Source: Chthoniobacteraceae bacterium
GTDB taxonomy: Bacteria > Verrucomicrobiota > Verrucomicrobiia > Chthoniobacterales > Chthoniobacteraceae
NCBI GenBank assembly: GCA_028293625.1
Contig: JAQGOL010000004.1
Location: forward strand, 1-52,820
Reading direction: 5' to 3'
Length of the DNA: 52,820 nucleotides
This document shows positions 35,740 through 44,701 of this stretch, piece after piece; within the stretch, counting starts at the first letter, position 1; each line of letters starts with the position of its first letter. The notes beneath the pieces are model-generated. The model was given only the letters and a program-made list of their open reading frames with translations, was not told the DNA's origin and made no database searches. A program made the translations under genes and the position numbers.

Positions 35740-36429
35740 ATGGGTCAGAAAGTTAATCCTATTGGTTACCGACTCGCGGTCAGCCGCGATTGGCGTTCGC
35801 GTTGGTTTGCTTCCCCCAAGGAGCTTCCCGAATTTCTTCACTCCGACATTAAGATCCGGAAGTATGTGAAGGACAAACTTCGCCTTGCCGCCGTCGCCAA
35901 GATCGTTATCGAACGCGCCTGGAACAGCATCCGCGTTACAATTCACACAGCTCGGCCCGGCATCGTCATTGGACGCAAGGGGACTGAGATTGAGAAAATG
36001 ACGGAAGAAATCGGGCGTATGTCCGGTGGAAAATCTGTCAAGATCGACATTCAGGAGATCAAAACCCCTGAACTTGACGCACAGCTCGTCGCCGAGAACG
36101 TCGCCCTTCAGATGGAACGCCGGATTTCTTTCCGCCGCGCCATGAAGAAGGCGCTTCAGACGACGATGGATTTCGGAGCAGACGGTATTAAGATCCGTTG
36201 CGCCGGCCGTTTGGGCGGTGCTGAGATCAGCCGCGCGGAATGGTATCGTGAAGGGAAGATTCCGCTTCACACCTTGCGTGTTCCAATTGATTACGGGTTC
36301 GCGGAAGCCCACACCACCTATGGCGTCATCGGCGTCAAATGCTGGATCTGCAAAAAACCCGAGCTGGCCGCCCCCGCGGAGAAGCAGGAAAAACAAGCGC
36401 CGGCTGAAGTCGCCGCTGCCGGGAACTAG
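35740..36429 (+). CDS. rpsC: 30S ribosomal protein S3
   Basis: A 229-residue S3 protein at the mRNA entry channel. [20 protein letters not shown], the KH-domain GXXG loop ([13 protein letters not shown]) and [20 protein letters not shown] are canonical. A short Ala/Lys/Glu-rich tail follows residue 205. Starts three bases after rplV, tightly coupled. Confidence 0.98.
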   Translation: MGQKVNPIGYRLAVSRDWRSRWFASPKELPEFLHSDIKIRKYVKDKLRLAAVAKIVIERAWNSIRVTIHTARPGIVIGRKGTEIEKMTEEIGRMSGGKSVKIDIQEIKTPELDAQLVAENVALQMERRISFRRAMKKALQTTMDFGADGIKIRCAGRLGGAEISRAEWYREGKIPLHTLRVPIDYGFAEAHTTYGVIGVKCWICKKPELAAPAEKQEKQAPAEVAAAGN

Positions 36430-36445
36430 ATTTAACTTTTACTCT

Positions 36446-36452
36446 AAGGAGG
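36446..36452 (+). promoter_or_regulatory. Strong Shine-Dalgarno for rplP
   Basis: AAGGAGG lies 7 bases upstream of the ATG at 36460, a full anti-16S match. Most genes in this operon have weak or no visible Shine-Dalgarno, so this one fixes the rplP start at [10 protein letters not shown]. Confidence 0.8.
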
Positions 36453-36459
36453 ACATCCC

Positions 36460-36882
36460 ATGCCCTTGATGCCAAAACGCGTGAAATATCGCAAGACCCA
36501 GCGCGGCAGCCGCGCCGGTACCGCGACACGCAATATCAATATTGATTTCGGCGCTTATGCGCTCCAGACGCTCGATCGCGCCTGGCTAACCAATACCCAG
36601 ATTGAAGCCGCCCGTGTTGCGCTTACCCGCAATATGAAACGGAAAGGCAAGCTTTGGATTCGGATCTTCCCTGACAAGTCGGTGACCGCGCGTCCGCCGG
36701 AAACCCGAATGGGTAAAGGTAAAGGTGCTCCTGAGTATTGGGTCGCTACCGTGCGTCCCGGCAATATCCTTTTCGAACTCGACGGCATTCCTGAGTCAGT
36801 CGCTCGTGAATCGCTTCGCCTGGCAGCCGACAAGCTCCCAATCGCTACCAAGTTCATCACCCGGCATCGCGCTGCGGCCTAG
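36460..36882 (+). CDS. rplP: 50S ribosomal protein L16
   Basis: A 140-residue L16 protein that helps position aminoacyl-tRNA in the A site. [40 protein letters not shown] and [20 protein letters not shown] are diagnostic. The strong Shine-Dalgarno sequence ahead of it may give it independent initiation within the operon. Confidence 0.98.
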   Translation: MPLMPKRVKYRKTQRGSRAGTATRNINIDFGAYALQTLDRAWLTNTQIEAARVALTRNMKRKGKLWIRIFPDKSVTARPPETRMGKGKGAPEYWVATVRPGNILFELDGIPESVARESLRLAADKLPIATKFITRHRAAA

Positions 36883-36885
36883 TCT

Positions 36886-37092
36886 ATGAAGATCAAAGAA
36901 ATTCGTGAGTTGAGCGTGGCAGAGTTGGGCGCCCGCAGACGCGAGATCAAAGAGGAGGTATTTCATCTCCGAGTCCAGCAGCAGAGCGGGCAGCTTGAGA
37001 AACCGAGCCAGCTTCACACCCTTCGCAAAGAAGTGGCGCGCATCGAGACGGTTCTCAACCAGAAAGCCAAGTCCGCCGAGGCGGCAAAGTAA
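36886..37092 (+). CDS. rpmC: 50S ribosomal protein L29
   Basis: A 68-residue L29 protein at the tunnel exit. MKIKEIRELSVAELGARRRE and the helical LHTLRKEVARIETVLNQKAK segment match the family's two-helix hairpin. Three bases follow the rplP stop; rpsQ begins three bases after it. Confidence 0.96.
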   Translation: MKIKEIRELSVAELGARRREIKEEVFHLRVQQQSGQLEKPSQLHTLRKEVARIETVLNQKAKSAEAAK

Positions 37093-37095
37093 GTC

Positions 37096-37377
37096 ATGAG
37101 CGAAGAAACAAATTCAGTTGCCAGCGAGGCCAGTCGCGGTTTGCGCAAGGAGCGTGTGGGACAGGTTGTCTCCACCAAGATGCAGAAGACGCTCGTCGTC
37201 GAAAGCATCACCCGTGTGCCGCATCCGAAGTTCGGCAAGATTGTCAAAAACGTGAAGCGCTTCTACGTCCATGACGAAGAAGCCAAGGCGCAGCTCGGGG
37301 ACACCGTGCGCATTATGGAAATCCGCCCGTTGAGCAAGCTCAAGCGCTGGCGCCTGGTTGAAGTTATCAAACACTAG
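37096..37377 (+). CDS. rpsQ: 30S ribosomal protein S17
   Basis: A 93-residue S17 protein, an early-binding 30S protein of OB fold. [40 protein letters not shown] and [20 protein letters not shown] are canonical. About 12 residues precede the usual N-terminus. It keeps the rplP-rpmC-rpsQ-rplN order. Confidence 0.97.
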   Translation: MSEETNSVASEASRGLRKERVGQVVSTKMQKTLVVESITRVPHPKFGKIVKNVKRFYVHDEEAKAQLGDTVRIMEIRPLSKLKRWRLVEVIKH

Positions 37378-37379
37378 TT

Positions 37380-37748
37380 ATGCTCCAGATTAGATCCAGA
37401 CTCGATGTCGCCGACAATACTGGCGCACGCATGGCCAAGATGATTGGCGTGATCGGCAAGGGCGCAAAGATGGAAGCTCGGGTCGGCGACGTGATTACGG
37501 CGCACATTCGCGAAGCCTCCAGCGGCGGCACTGTCAAGAAGGGTGATGTGGTCCGCGCCGTTATCGTGCGCACCAAACAGCCCATCCGTCGTGATGACGG
37601 CAGCTATCTTCGTTTCGACAACAACGCCATTGTCATTATTGACAAGGACTTGAATCCTCGGGGAACCCGTATTTTCGGACCCGTTGCGCGTGAGTTGCGG
37701 GAGAAGAATTTCATGAAAATCGTCTCATTAGCCCCGGAGGTGCTCTAA
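37380..37748 (+). CDS. rplN: 50S ribosomal protein L14
   Basis: A 122-residue L14 protein of normal length at the subunit interface, and the target of the silencing factor Rsf[41 protein letters not shown] and [20 protein letters not shown] are conserved. The stop abuts the rplX start. Confidence 0.98.
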   Translation: MLQIRSRLDVADNTGARMAKMIGVIGKGAKMEARVGDVITAHIREASSGGTVKKGDVVRAVIVRTKQPIRRDDGSYLRFDNNAIVIIDKDLNPRGTRIFGPVARELREKNFMKIVSLAPEVL

Positions 37749-38012
37749 ATGAACCGAATCAAATTTCACGTCAATAAAGGCGATACGGTGGCTGTCATCA
37801 GCGGCAACCATCGCGGCGCGACCGGCAAAGTGCTGGAAGTTTTGCCAAAGAAACAACAAGTCTTGATTGAAGGAGTCCGGCTCATTAAGAAGCACCTCCC
37901 CAAATCCCAAGACAATCCCCAAGGCTCAATCGCCCAGCGCGAAGGCCCCATTCACATTTCGAACGTGAAGCTCGTTGAAAAATCGGCTCGTTCGCCCAAG
38001 AAAGAAGCCTAG
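37749..38012 (+). CDS. rplX: 50S ribosomal protein L24
   Basis: An 87-residue L24 protein, an assembly initiator of the large subunit. The KOW motif lies in HVNKGDTVAVISGNHRGATG, followed by KVLEVLPKKQQVLIEGVRLI. It is somewhat shorter than the E. coli protein (104). Its ATG directly follows the rplN stop. Confidence 0.96.
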   Translation: MNRIKFHVNKGDTVAVISGNHRGATGKVLEVLPKKQQVLIEGVRLIKKHLPKSQDNPQGSIAQREGPIHISNVKLVEKSARSPKKEA

Positions 38013-38017
38013 GAGTT

Positions 38018-38590
38018 ATGGCCGTCGAACTTTATAATCATTACAAGGAACGCGTTATCCCCGCGCTCAAGGAAAAGCACGGTTACAGCAACGTGCACCA
38101 GGTCCCCCGCGTCGAAAAAGTCGTCGTGAACACCTGCATCGGCTCACAGGCGGATGGAAAACAAGCGCTCGAAGACGCGAAAGCGGAAGTAACCCTGATC
38201 ACCGGTCAGAAGCCTTCCGAAACCCGCTCCAAAAAGAGCATCGCTAACTTCAAGCTTCGCCAGGATCAGCCAATCGGCGCGAAAGTCACTCTTCGCGGCA
38301 CCCGGATGTATGAGTTCCTTGAGCGTTTGATCAAAACGGCTCTTCCCCGTATCCGCGATTTTCGTGGAGTTTCGACCAAAGCGTTCGACGGCAACGGCAA
38401 TTACACGCTAGGCGTGACCGATCAATCCATTTTTCCTGAAGTTGAGCTCGACAAGATCAAGCGCAACATCGGGTTTGACGTGACAATCGTCACATCCGCC
38501 AAGACCAACGAGGAAGCCAAGTCTCTTCTGACTGAACTAGGCATGCCATTTACAGATAAAGCCAAACGCCCGGTTCAAAAGGCCGCCTAA
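38018..38590 (+). CDS. rplE: 50S ribosomal protein L5
   Basis: A 190-residue L5 protein that binds 5S rRNA in the central protuberance. NVHQVPRVEKVVVNTCIGSQ, FKLRQDQPIGAKVTLRGTRM and PRIRDFRGVSTKAFDGNGNY are canonical. An AGGAG lies just ahead of the start. rpsH follows after 3 bases, so no rpsN (S14) is present at its usual position. Confidence 0.98.
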   Translation: MAVELYNHYKERVIPALKEKHGYSNVHQVPRVEKVVVNTCIGSQADGKQALEDAKAEVTLITGQKPSETRSKKSIANFKLRQDQPIGAKVTLRGTRMYEFLERLIKTALPRIRDFRGVSTKAFDGNGNYTLGVTDQSIFPEVELDKIKRNIGFDVTIVTSAKTNEEAKSLLTELGMPFTDKAKRPVQKAA

Positions 38591-38593
38591 GAT

Positions 38594-38986
38594 ATGAGTA
38601 ATCTTTCCGATCCCATCGCCGATTTTCTGACCCGGATTCGTAATGCCCGGCAGAAGTCCGAACTTCTTATCCCGTATTCGAAAATGAAGTCGGAGTTGGC
38701 CCGCATCCTCAAGCAGGAAGGCTACATTACTGACTATGAACTTGATACGACGGGACCATTCCCTCAGATCAAAGTCACCAACAAGCTCGTCAACCGCACT
38801 TCTGTGATCGTTGGCATCAAGCGCATCAGCAAGCCCGGTCTCCGCAAGTATGTGGGAGCCAGCGAGATTCCTCGCGTGTTGGGAGGCATGGGGGTTTCGA
38901 TCCTTTCCACTCCCCGGGGTGTCATCACGGGCCGCGAGGCCAAGAAACAGAACGTCGGCGGCGAATTGCTCGCTTACGTTTGGTAA
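38594..38986 (+). CDS. rpsH: 30S ribosomal protein S8
   Basis: A 130-residue S8 protein, a key 16S-binding protein and the spc-operon repressor in E. coli. MSNLSDPIADFLTRIRNARQ, KQEGYITDYELDT and STPRGVITGREAKKQNVGGE are conserved. Positioned between rplE and rplF. Confidence 0.98.
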   Translation: MSNLSDPIADFLTRIRNARQKSELLIPYSKMKSELARILKQEGYITDYELDTTGPFPQIKVTNKLVNRTSVIVGIKRISKPGLRKYVGASEIPRVLGGMGVSILSTPRGVITGREAKKQNVGGELLAYVW

Positions 38987-38999
38987 ACAGGACTTAGAT

Positions 39000-39539
39000 A
39001 TGTCTCGTATTGGAAATAAAGTCATCGACCTTCCCGAGAAGGTTAAAATCGACATCACCGGCGAAGGCGCCGTGAGTGCCGAAGGACCAAAAGGAAAACT
39101 TTCCTGGCAGTTACCCAAGCTGATCACCGGATCGGTTGATGGGAACAAGGTTCAGATTTCACGCAGCAGCGAAGATCGCAAGGTGCGCGCTTTGCACGGT
39201 CTCTCCCGGGCCCTGGTCAATAACATGATCACGGGTGTCAGTGCCGGATTCGTCAAGGATCTTGAAATTCAGGGAGTCGGTTTTAAGGCTGCCGTGCAGG
39301 GAGCCATCCTGAAACTGAACCTTGGATTCTCTCATGACATTCTTTTTCAGATCCCAGCCGGTCTGAAAATCACGGTGACAGAGAATACCAAAATCAAAAT
39401 TGAAGGCATTGACCGGCATCTCGTCGGCCAGGCGGCAGCGGATATCCGCGGCTACTACCCACCTGAACCTTACAAGGGCAAGGGCGTCCGTTATGCGGGC
39501 GAAAAGATCATTCGCAAGGAAGGCAAAACCGTTCAGTAA
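39000..39539 (+). CDS. rplF: 50S ribosomal protein L6
   Basis: A 179-residue L6 protein near the factor-binding site. The ATG at 39000 ([20 protein letters not shown]) is the family start, although the frame is open upstream through rps[21 protein letters not shown] and the C-terminal [20 protein letters not shown] are canonical. Confidence 0.97.
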   Translation: MSRIGNKVIDLPEKVKIDITGEGAVSAEGPKGKLSWQLPKLITGSVDGNKVQISRSSEDRKVRALHGLSRALVNNMITGVSAGFVKDLEIQGVGFKAAVQGAILKLNLGFSHDILFQIPAGLKITVTENTKIKIEGIDRHLVGQAAADIRGYYPPEPYKGKGVRYAGEKIIRKEGKTVQ

Positions 39540-39543
39540 TTTT

Positions 39544-39900
39544 ATGGGTCGTCCAAATCCTCTCAAGGTGCGTCACCAGCGCCTACGCAAAAAAGTTTCC
39601 GGCACCCCGGCCCGTCCGCGGCTTTCGGTTCATTTCTCCGGCCAGCATATCTATGCCCAGGTCATCGACGACGAAGCCGGCAGGACTCTTGCCTCCGTCA
39701 ACACGACCGAAGCGGATTTCCGCGGCGACAAGTCGACCCGTCCGAACATCGCGACAGCGATCAAGGTCGGCAAGCTGGTTGCCGAGCGGGCACAAAGCAA
39801 AAACGTCGGCGCGGTGGTCTTCGATCGCGGCGGTTATATTTATCACGGCAAAGTCAAAGCGCTTGCAGACGCCGCCCGTGAAGTCGGTCTCCAATTCTAA
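39544..39900 (+). CDS. rplR: 50S ribosomal protein L18
   Basis: A 118-residue L18 protein binding 5S rRNA. The ATG at 39544 ([20 protein letters not shown]) is taken, four bases after the rplF stop. [20 protein letters not shown] and [20 protein letters not shown] match the family. Confidence 0.97.
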   Translation: MGRPNPLKVRHQRLRKKVSGTPARPRLSVHFSGQHIYAQVIDDEAGRTLASVNTTEADFRGDKSTRPNIATAIKVGKLVAERAQSKNVGAVVFDRGGYIYHGKVKALADAAREVGLQF

Positions 39901-39905
39901 TTTTT

Positions 39906-40466
39906 ATGGCAGCACCTCAACACGGTAACCGTGGCCGTCGGCCCGATCGTAATAAGCCGGAAAAAGCGCCCTCAGATCTCACCGAGAAAGTCGTTTTCAT
40001 CAATCGATGCGCAAAGGTAGTCAAAGGCGGACGCCGCTTTAGCTTTAGCGCGCTGATCGTTGCCGGCGACAAACTGGGCCGCGTCGGATGTGGATTCGGC
40101 AAAGCCAACGAAGTTGCCGAAGCCATTCGCAAAGCTTCCGAGTCGGCCAAGAAGGCTCTCGTCAAGGTTTCGGTTCTCGATAGCACCATCCCTCATGAGG
40201 TGATTGGTGAATTTGGCGGCGGCCGCGTGCTGCTGCGTCCTGCATCTCCTGGAACTGGTGTGATCGCCGGAGGCGGCGTTCGTGCTGTCATCGAGGCTGC
40301 AGGAATCAAAGACGTTTTGGCCAAGTCGCTCGGATCGAGCAATCACGCCAATGTCGTCAAGGCGACCATCGCCGCTCTTACCCAGCTCCGCCTCAAGGAG
40401 CAAATCTTTAAGCTTCGCGGCGTCGCGATGCACAAGCCACCCGCTCTCGATGCGGTAGCCAGCTAA
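39906..40466 (+). CDS. rpsE: 30S ribosomal protein S5
   Basis: A 186-residue S5 protein important for decoding fidelity. [40 protein letters not shown] and the [20 protein letters not shown] block are diagnostic. About 20 basic residues precede the core. rplO follows after 7 bases, leaving no room for rpmD (L30). Confidence 0.97.
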   Translation: MAAPQHGNRGRRPDRNKPEKAPSDLTEKVVFINRCAKVVKGGRRFSFSALIVAGDKLGRVGCGFGKANEVAEAIRKASESAKKALVKVSVLDSTIPHEVIGEFGGGRVLLRPASPGTGVIAGGGVRAVIEAAGIKDVLAKSLGSSNHANVVKATIAALTQLRLKEQIFKLRGVAMHKPPALDAVAS

Positions 40467-40473
40467 GTTAGCC

Positions 40474-40944
40474 ATGAATCTTACCAATCTAAAACCCCGG
40501 CCCGGCGCTAAACATCGCGTTAAACGTCTTGGTTGCGGCGAAAGCAGCGGCCACGGAAAGACCAGCGGCAAAGGTCACAAAGGTCAAAAAGCACGTTCCG
40601 GCGGAAGCATCCGTCTTGGATTTGAAGGTGGCCAGATGCCTCTTATCCGTCGTGTGCCAAAGCGCGGGTTCAATAATGCCCAGTTCAAAATCCGTTTTGG
40701 TGCGGTCAACGTGCGCGATCTCTCGCGTTTTGATGCCGGCACTGAAATCGACGAGCCGCTTCTTCGCGCCAGCGGTCTGGTGCGCGGAACGATCGACGCC
40801 CTGAAGATTTTGGGCGTGGGTGAAGTCACCAAGAGTTTCACCATCATCGCCGATTCCGTTAGCGCTTCTGCTCGCGAAAAAATCGAGAAGGCCGGTGGAA
40901 CCATTACTCTCAAATCGCTGAAGGCGGTTACAGGCAAACTTTAA
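40474..40944 (+). CDS. rplO: 50S ribosomal protein L15
   Basis: A 156-residue L15 protein, a late-assembly protein of the large subunit. RVKRLGCGESSGHGKTSGKG, GFEGGQMPLIRRVPKRGFNN and the KAGGTI-like C-terminal segment are present. The spacer to secY is 74 bases, one of the longer gaps in the operon. Confidence 0.97.
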   Translation: MNLTNLKPRPGAKHRVKRLGCGESSGHGKTSGKGHKGQKARSGGSIRLGFEGGQMPLIRRVPKRGFNNAQFKIRFGAVNVRDLSRFDAGTEIDEPLLRASGLVRGTIDALKILGVGEVTKSFTIIADSVSASAREKIEKAGGTITLKSLKAVTGKL

Positions 40945-41018
40945 TCGGCGCCCGTCGCGGGGTGGAGATCGCTGTCGCCCTCCGCGGCTTTCGCTAGCGC
41001 GGCTCTAACAGCCATCTC

Positions 41019-42527
41019 ATGATCTCCGCCTTTACAAATACATTTAAAATCCCGGAGCTACGCAACCGGGTGATTCTATCGCTGGTGTTGCTGGTGGTCG
41101 TCCGCATAGGTGCCGCGATCACCTGCCCTGGCGTGAATGCGTCGGTTCTCCAGCACTGGTTTAATTCCCAGGTCAATAATCAGGCGGGCGGCGGCATCGC
41201 GGCGCTCTTCAATATCTTCAGCGGCGGCGCTCTTGAGAATTGCGCCGTTTTCTCCCTTGGAGTCATGCCTTACATCAGCGCATCGATTATGATGCAGCTG
41301 CTGACGGCGGTCATCCCGCAGTTGGGTAAATTGGCCAAGGAAGACGGGGGACGCCAGAAAATCATGCAGTATACGAGGTATGCGACGATTTTGTTGTGTA
41401 TCTTCCAGGGGTATCTGCTTGCTGTCTCCTTTCAGAATCCGCAGCAGAATCCATTTCTCAAGGGGATTATGGATACCATCAACTCGATGGGGGTTCCGCT
41501 GGTGGCGGATCAGGGATTTGCATTCCGAATCATCACGGTGGTTACTTTGACTGCCGGCACCATGTTCCTGATGTGGCTTGGTGACCAAATTACCGATCGC
41601 GGCATCGGTAATGGAATGTCACTGATCATCACGGTTGGAATCGTCGCCCGTCTTCCCGCGGCTCTGGTTCAGGCCTGGCATACTTTCGTGCCTAGTGCCG
41701 GAAATACAACGAGCCCCGTCAATCCGCTTTTCCTCGTCCTTTTAATTGGCTTCCTGATTCTGGTCATCGCTTCGGTAATCTGCGTTACGCAGGCGCAGCG
41801 AAGAATCAGTGTTCAATACGCAAAGCGTGTGGTTGGACGGAAAGTCTATGGCGGACAGACACAGTACATGCCCTTGAAGGTGAACTATGCCGGTGTTATG
41901 CCGATCATTTTTGCCCAGGCGCTTCTGGTCTTCCCAACGACGATCGCCAGCATGATGTTCAGCAACTCTCCGAATGCGCAAAAGATCGCTGCGGCGCTTA
42001 CGGACGGGCCGGTGCATTACGCTCTCTATGGCGTGATGATTTTCTTCTTCAGTTATTTCTGGGTCGCAACGCAGTTTCAGCCGCAGCAGATCGCGGAAGA
42101 TCTTAAGAAATACGGCGGCTATATTCCCGGAGTTCGTCCAGGAAAACCAACCGCTGAGTTTCTCGACTTCACAATGACACGGCTTACGTTTGCCGGCGCC
42201 ATCTTTCTCACGATCATCGCGATTCTGCCACAGATGATTTCCCAGCAGTTGCGTGTCCCTTACCTGACAGCGCAGTTCTTTGGAGGCACAAGCCTGCTCA
42301 TCGTCGTTGGTGTCGTCCTCGATACCATGCGGCAGATCGAAACTCACCTGATTCAGCGGCACTACGACGGATTTCTGCGCAAGGGCAAGATTCGTGGCCG
42401 TTTCGACCGCACCCCTGCGGCTCGTGGCGAGGCTGTTCAGCAAGGAGTCCTCATGTGGTTCTATGTGGGCCTTGCGATCCTGATCGTCGCTGGAATGGCA
42501 ATTTTTGTTGCCGGCCGTTTTCGTTAA
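41019..42527 (+). CDS. secY: Preprotein translocase subunit SecY
   Basis: A 502-residue channel subunit of the Sec translocon in the cytoplasmic membrane, with ten helices. NTFKIPELRNRVILSLVLLV starts helix 1, GGALENCAVFSLGVMPYISA lies in the plug/helix 2 region, and DQITDRGIGNGMSLIITVGI is the conserved cytoplasmic block. PGVRPGKPTAEFL precedes helix 8. It is about 60 residues longer than the E. coli protein, mainly in the region after helix 2 and between helices. The adk GTG start follows two bases after the stop (1-base spacer). Confidence 0.98.
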   Translation: MISAFTNTFKIPELRNRVILSLVLLVVVRIGAAITCPGVNASVLQHWFNSQVNNQAGGGIAALFNIFSGGALENCAVFSLGVMPYISASIMMQLLTAVIPQLGKLAKEDGGRQKIMQYTRYATILLCIFQGYLLAVSFQNPQQNPFLKGIMDTINSMGVPLVADQGFAFRIITVVTLTAGTMFLMWLGDQITDRGIGNGMSLIITVGIVARLPAALVQAWHTFVPSAGNTTSPVNPLFLVLLIGFLILVIASVICVTQAQRRISVQYAKRVVGRKVYGGQTQYMPLKVNYAGVMPIIFAQALLVFPTTIASMMFSNSPNAQKIAAALTDGPVHYALYGVMIFFFSYFWVATQFQPQQIAEDLKKYGGYIPGVRPGKPTAEFLDFTMTRLTFAGAIFLTIIAILPQMISQQLRVPYLTAQFFGGTSLLIVVGVVLDTMRQIETHLIQRHYDGFLRKGKIRGRFDRTPAARGEAVQQGVLMWFYVGLAILIVAGMAIFVAGRFR

Positions 42528-42528
42528 G

Positions 42529-43176
42529 GTGAAGCGCCGGATCGTTTTAGTTGGGCCTCCAGCCTCGGGCAAAGGAACGCAAGCTGAGATGATCCGGTCC
42601 AAGTATGGGATTCCGGTTGCTTCTCCTGGTGCTATATTGCGCGAGGAAAGCCTGGCGGGAACCGAACTTGGCATCGCGGCTGAAGCCCTTACGCGGCATG
42701 GAAAACTGGTGCCTGACAGCATGGTGCTCCAGGTCGTCGAGCATTGGCTTGAAAAGATAGATGATGGGTTTGTCCTCGATGGCGTTCCAAGGACGCTGGG
42801 ACAAGCCACGGACCTTGAGTCGCTACTCAAAAAACGTAGCACTCCATTGGAGGTTGTGATTGCGCTCGATGCGGATCTTCCAACTCTACAAAAAAGGGTC
42901 ATTAATCGCCTCATTTGCCAAAGTTGCGGACAGAGTTTTAGTGTAGGACTTCATGTCGTCTCATCCCAATCGGTTTGCCCGAACTGTGGCGGTAAACTGG
43001 GCAGGCGAGGGGATGACACTTTGGAGACCCTTGAATTTCGAATGCGCGAGTATCTGGAAAAGACGGCTCCTCTCATTGGTTTTTATGAGAACCGGGGGTT
43101 GCTTCACCGGATTGACTCGCAGGAAACGCCTGAAAGTGTGTTTGGCGCGGTAGTTAAAATTTTGGAAGCTGAATGA
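42529..43176 (+). CDS. adk: Adenylate kinase (divergent)
   Basis: A 215-residue adenylate kinase (2 ADP to ATP and AMP) in its usual place between secY and map. The GTG at 42529 (KRRIVLVGPPASGKGTQAEM) follows the secY stop after one base. The P-loop GPPASGKGT and a four-cysteine LID (CQSCG ... CPNCG) are present, as are RRGDD and the core DGVPRTLGQA, where DGFPRT is usual. The AMP-binding block reads ASPGAILREE instead of STGDMLRA, losing the conserved Thr and Asp but keeping the Arg. It is probably still an adenylate kinase, with possibly altered nucleotide preference. Its TGA overlaps the map ATG. Confidence 0.93.
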   Translation: MKRRIVLVGPPASGKGTQAEMIRSKYGIPVASPGAILREESLAGTELGIAAEALTRHGKLVPDSMVLQVVEHWLEKIDDGFVLDGVPRTLGQATDLESLLKKRSTPLEVVIALDADLPTLQKRVINRLICQSCGQSFSVGLHVVSSQSVCPNCGGKLGRRGDDTLETLEFRMREYLEKTAPLIGFYENRGLLHRIDSQETPESVFGAVVKILEAE

Positions 43177-43937
43177 TCCCGATCAAAGATGCCCGTGAAA
43201 TAGTAAAAATGCGTGAGGCTTGCCAGGCGGCGAGCCGCATCCTTGAGCGCATTTCCGGCTTGATCCGTCCTGGTATCAGCACGGGTGAAGTCGATCAGGC
43301 TGCCGCCGACTATATGGTTGAGGAGCAGTGCAAAAGCGCGTTCCTTGGTTACCGCGGTTTTCCCGGGCATATCTGTATTTCGGTGAACGAAGAAGTTGTG
43401 CATGGAATCGGCGGATCCCGCCGGGTCCAGTATGGAGATATCGTTAAGCTCGACGTTGGCGTGATTAAAGATGGCTGGGTCGGTGACACCGCCACCACGG
43501 TCCCGGCCGGCGCCATTGATGCCAAACTACAGCGCCTTCTGCAGGTTGCCGAATCTTCGCTGGCTTTGGCGATTACCCATGCGATTGCCGGGCGCCGCCT
43601 GGGCGATTTGTGCGCCGCAATTGAAGATGAGGTTGTCGCCAACGGCTATAGTGTAGTGCGCGAATTTGTCGGCCACGGTGTCGGACGCAGCCTCCATGAG
43701 GAGCCGCAGGTGCCTAACTATGGCCGGCGTGGCAGCGGCCCTAAATTAAAGGCCGGCATGACGCTGGCGATTGAGCCAATGGTCAACCTTGGCGGCAGTG
43801 GAGTGCGCACGCTTTCTGATAAATGGACGGTCGTTACCAACGACAATAAGCCATCCGCCCATTTTGAGCATACCGTGCTGATTACCCAGGGTGAACCTGA
43901 GATTCTCACCTGGCGCGCGGGCAACCTGGCTCACTAG
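43173..43937 (+). CDS. map: Methionine aminopeptidase, type I
   Basis: A 254-residue enzyme that removes the initiator methionine from nascent proteins. All five metal ligands are seen: Asp in KLDVGVIKDGW, Asp in VGDTATTV, His in GHGVGRSLHEEPQVPNYG, Glu in LAIEPMVN and Glu in HFEHTVLI. It overlaps adk by four bases (ATGA). A 236-base gap follows before rpmJ, where infA would sit in many genomes. Confidence 0.98.
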   Translation: MIPIKDAREIVKMREACQAASRILERISGLIRPGISTGEVDQAAADYMVEEQCKSAFLGYRGFPGHICISVNEEVVHGIGGSRRVQYGDIVKLDVGVIKDGWVGDTATTVPAGAIDAKLQRLLQVAESSLALAITHAIAGRRLGDLCAAIEDEVVANGYSVVREFVGHGVGRSLHEEPQVPNYGRRGSGPKLKAGMTLAIEPMVNLGGSGVRTLSDKWTVVTNDNKPSAHFEHTVLITQGEPEILTWRAGNLAH

Positions 43938-44173
43938 ATTTCAACCGCAGATGTCGCCTTTCAGTTTTGTTTTATGCGTTGGTTTTGAAAAAATGCGATT
44001 TCCTTTGAATCGCATCTTGCCAAGGCATGAACTCCTGTTAGAGATGCAGACCGACGACCTGATAAGGGGGCGGACCACCCACCGCAGAAACAGCCCCGGA
44101 TTTGATCGCACTGGAAAGCAATGACTTCTCCGGCGCGCTTTTTTGTCCCCTAAATTCAACCAATTTCCAATTT
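43938..44173. other. Spacer between map and rpmJ with hairpin
   Basis: TGCGATT-TCCTTTG-AATCGCA (43994-44014) is a perfect 7-base stem. A run of six or more T follows much later near 44142. No infA-like frame is present. An internal promoter or regulatory leader for the rpmJ-rpsM-rpsK-rpsD part is plausible. Confidence 0.45.
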
Positions 44174-44287
44174 ATGAAAGTGAGAGCATCAGTGAAACGG
44201 CTTTGCGAGGCGTGCCGCATCGTGAAGCGCAAAAATGTCGTGCGTGTGATTTGTAAAAATGCACGGCACAAGCAGCGGCAAGGCTAA
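44174..44287 (+). CDS. rpmJ: 50S ribosomal protein L36 (zinc-binding form)
   Basis: A 37-residue L36 protein: [20 protein letters not shown], then [17 protein letters not shown]. The C-x2-C ... C-x4-H zinc ribbon (C11, C14, C27, H32) is intact, so this is the zinc-binding paralogue. The frame is open upstream but the ATG at 44174 is the family start. Confidence 0.97.
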   Translation: MKVRASVKRLCEACRIVKRKNVVRVICKNARHKQRQG

Positions 44288-44301
44288 ACCTATCTAATCT
44301 T

Positions 44302-44688
44302 ATGCCCCGACTACTCGGAGTTGAAATCCCTGGCGACAAGCGCATCGTAGCGTCATTGCCTTACATTTACGGCATTGGGCCGACTACTGCGAAAAAGATC
44401 CTTGAGCAGGCGAATGTCGATCCCGAGCTTCGTGCGAAAGATCTTTCGCCTGAGCAGCTGAATCACATCATCCAAGCCATCACGGCCAGCAAGCTCCCTA
44501 TTGAAGGCGATCTTCGGCGTGAATTGCAGGCCAACCTAAAGCGCCTCCAGGCCATCAACTGCTACCGTGGCATTCGCCATCGGCGCGGGTTGCCGGTCCG
44601 CGGCCAGCGCACATCGACAAATGCGCGCACCCGCAAAGGTCCCCGCAAGACTGTCGGTGTCCAGCGCGCCAAGGACGCCAAGAAATAA
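44302..44688 (+). CDS. rpsM: 30S ribosomal protein S13
   Basis: A 128-residue S13 protein of the 30S head contacting the P-site tRNA and bridging to L5. [40 protein letters not shown] and the C-terminal [20 protein letters not shown] are canonical. It starts 14 bases after rpmJ. Confidence 0.98.
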   Translation: MPRLLGVEIPGDKRIVASLPYIYGIGPTTAKKILEQANVDPELRAKDLSPEQLNHIIQAITASKLPIEGDLRRELQANLKRLQAINCYRGIRHRRGLPVRGQRTSTNARTRKGPRKTVGVQRAKDAKK

Positions 44689-44701
44689 TTAGAAATTTAG
44701 T

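Noticed and set aside
35257-36396. A 379-residue minus-strand frame opposite rplV and rpsC
   Set aside because: Antisense of two well-recognised ribosomal genes; no family pattern.
41742-42914. A 390-residue minus-strand frame opposite secY and adk
   Set aside because: It is an antisense shadow with Arg/Ser-rich composition and no recognisable domain.
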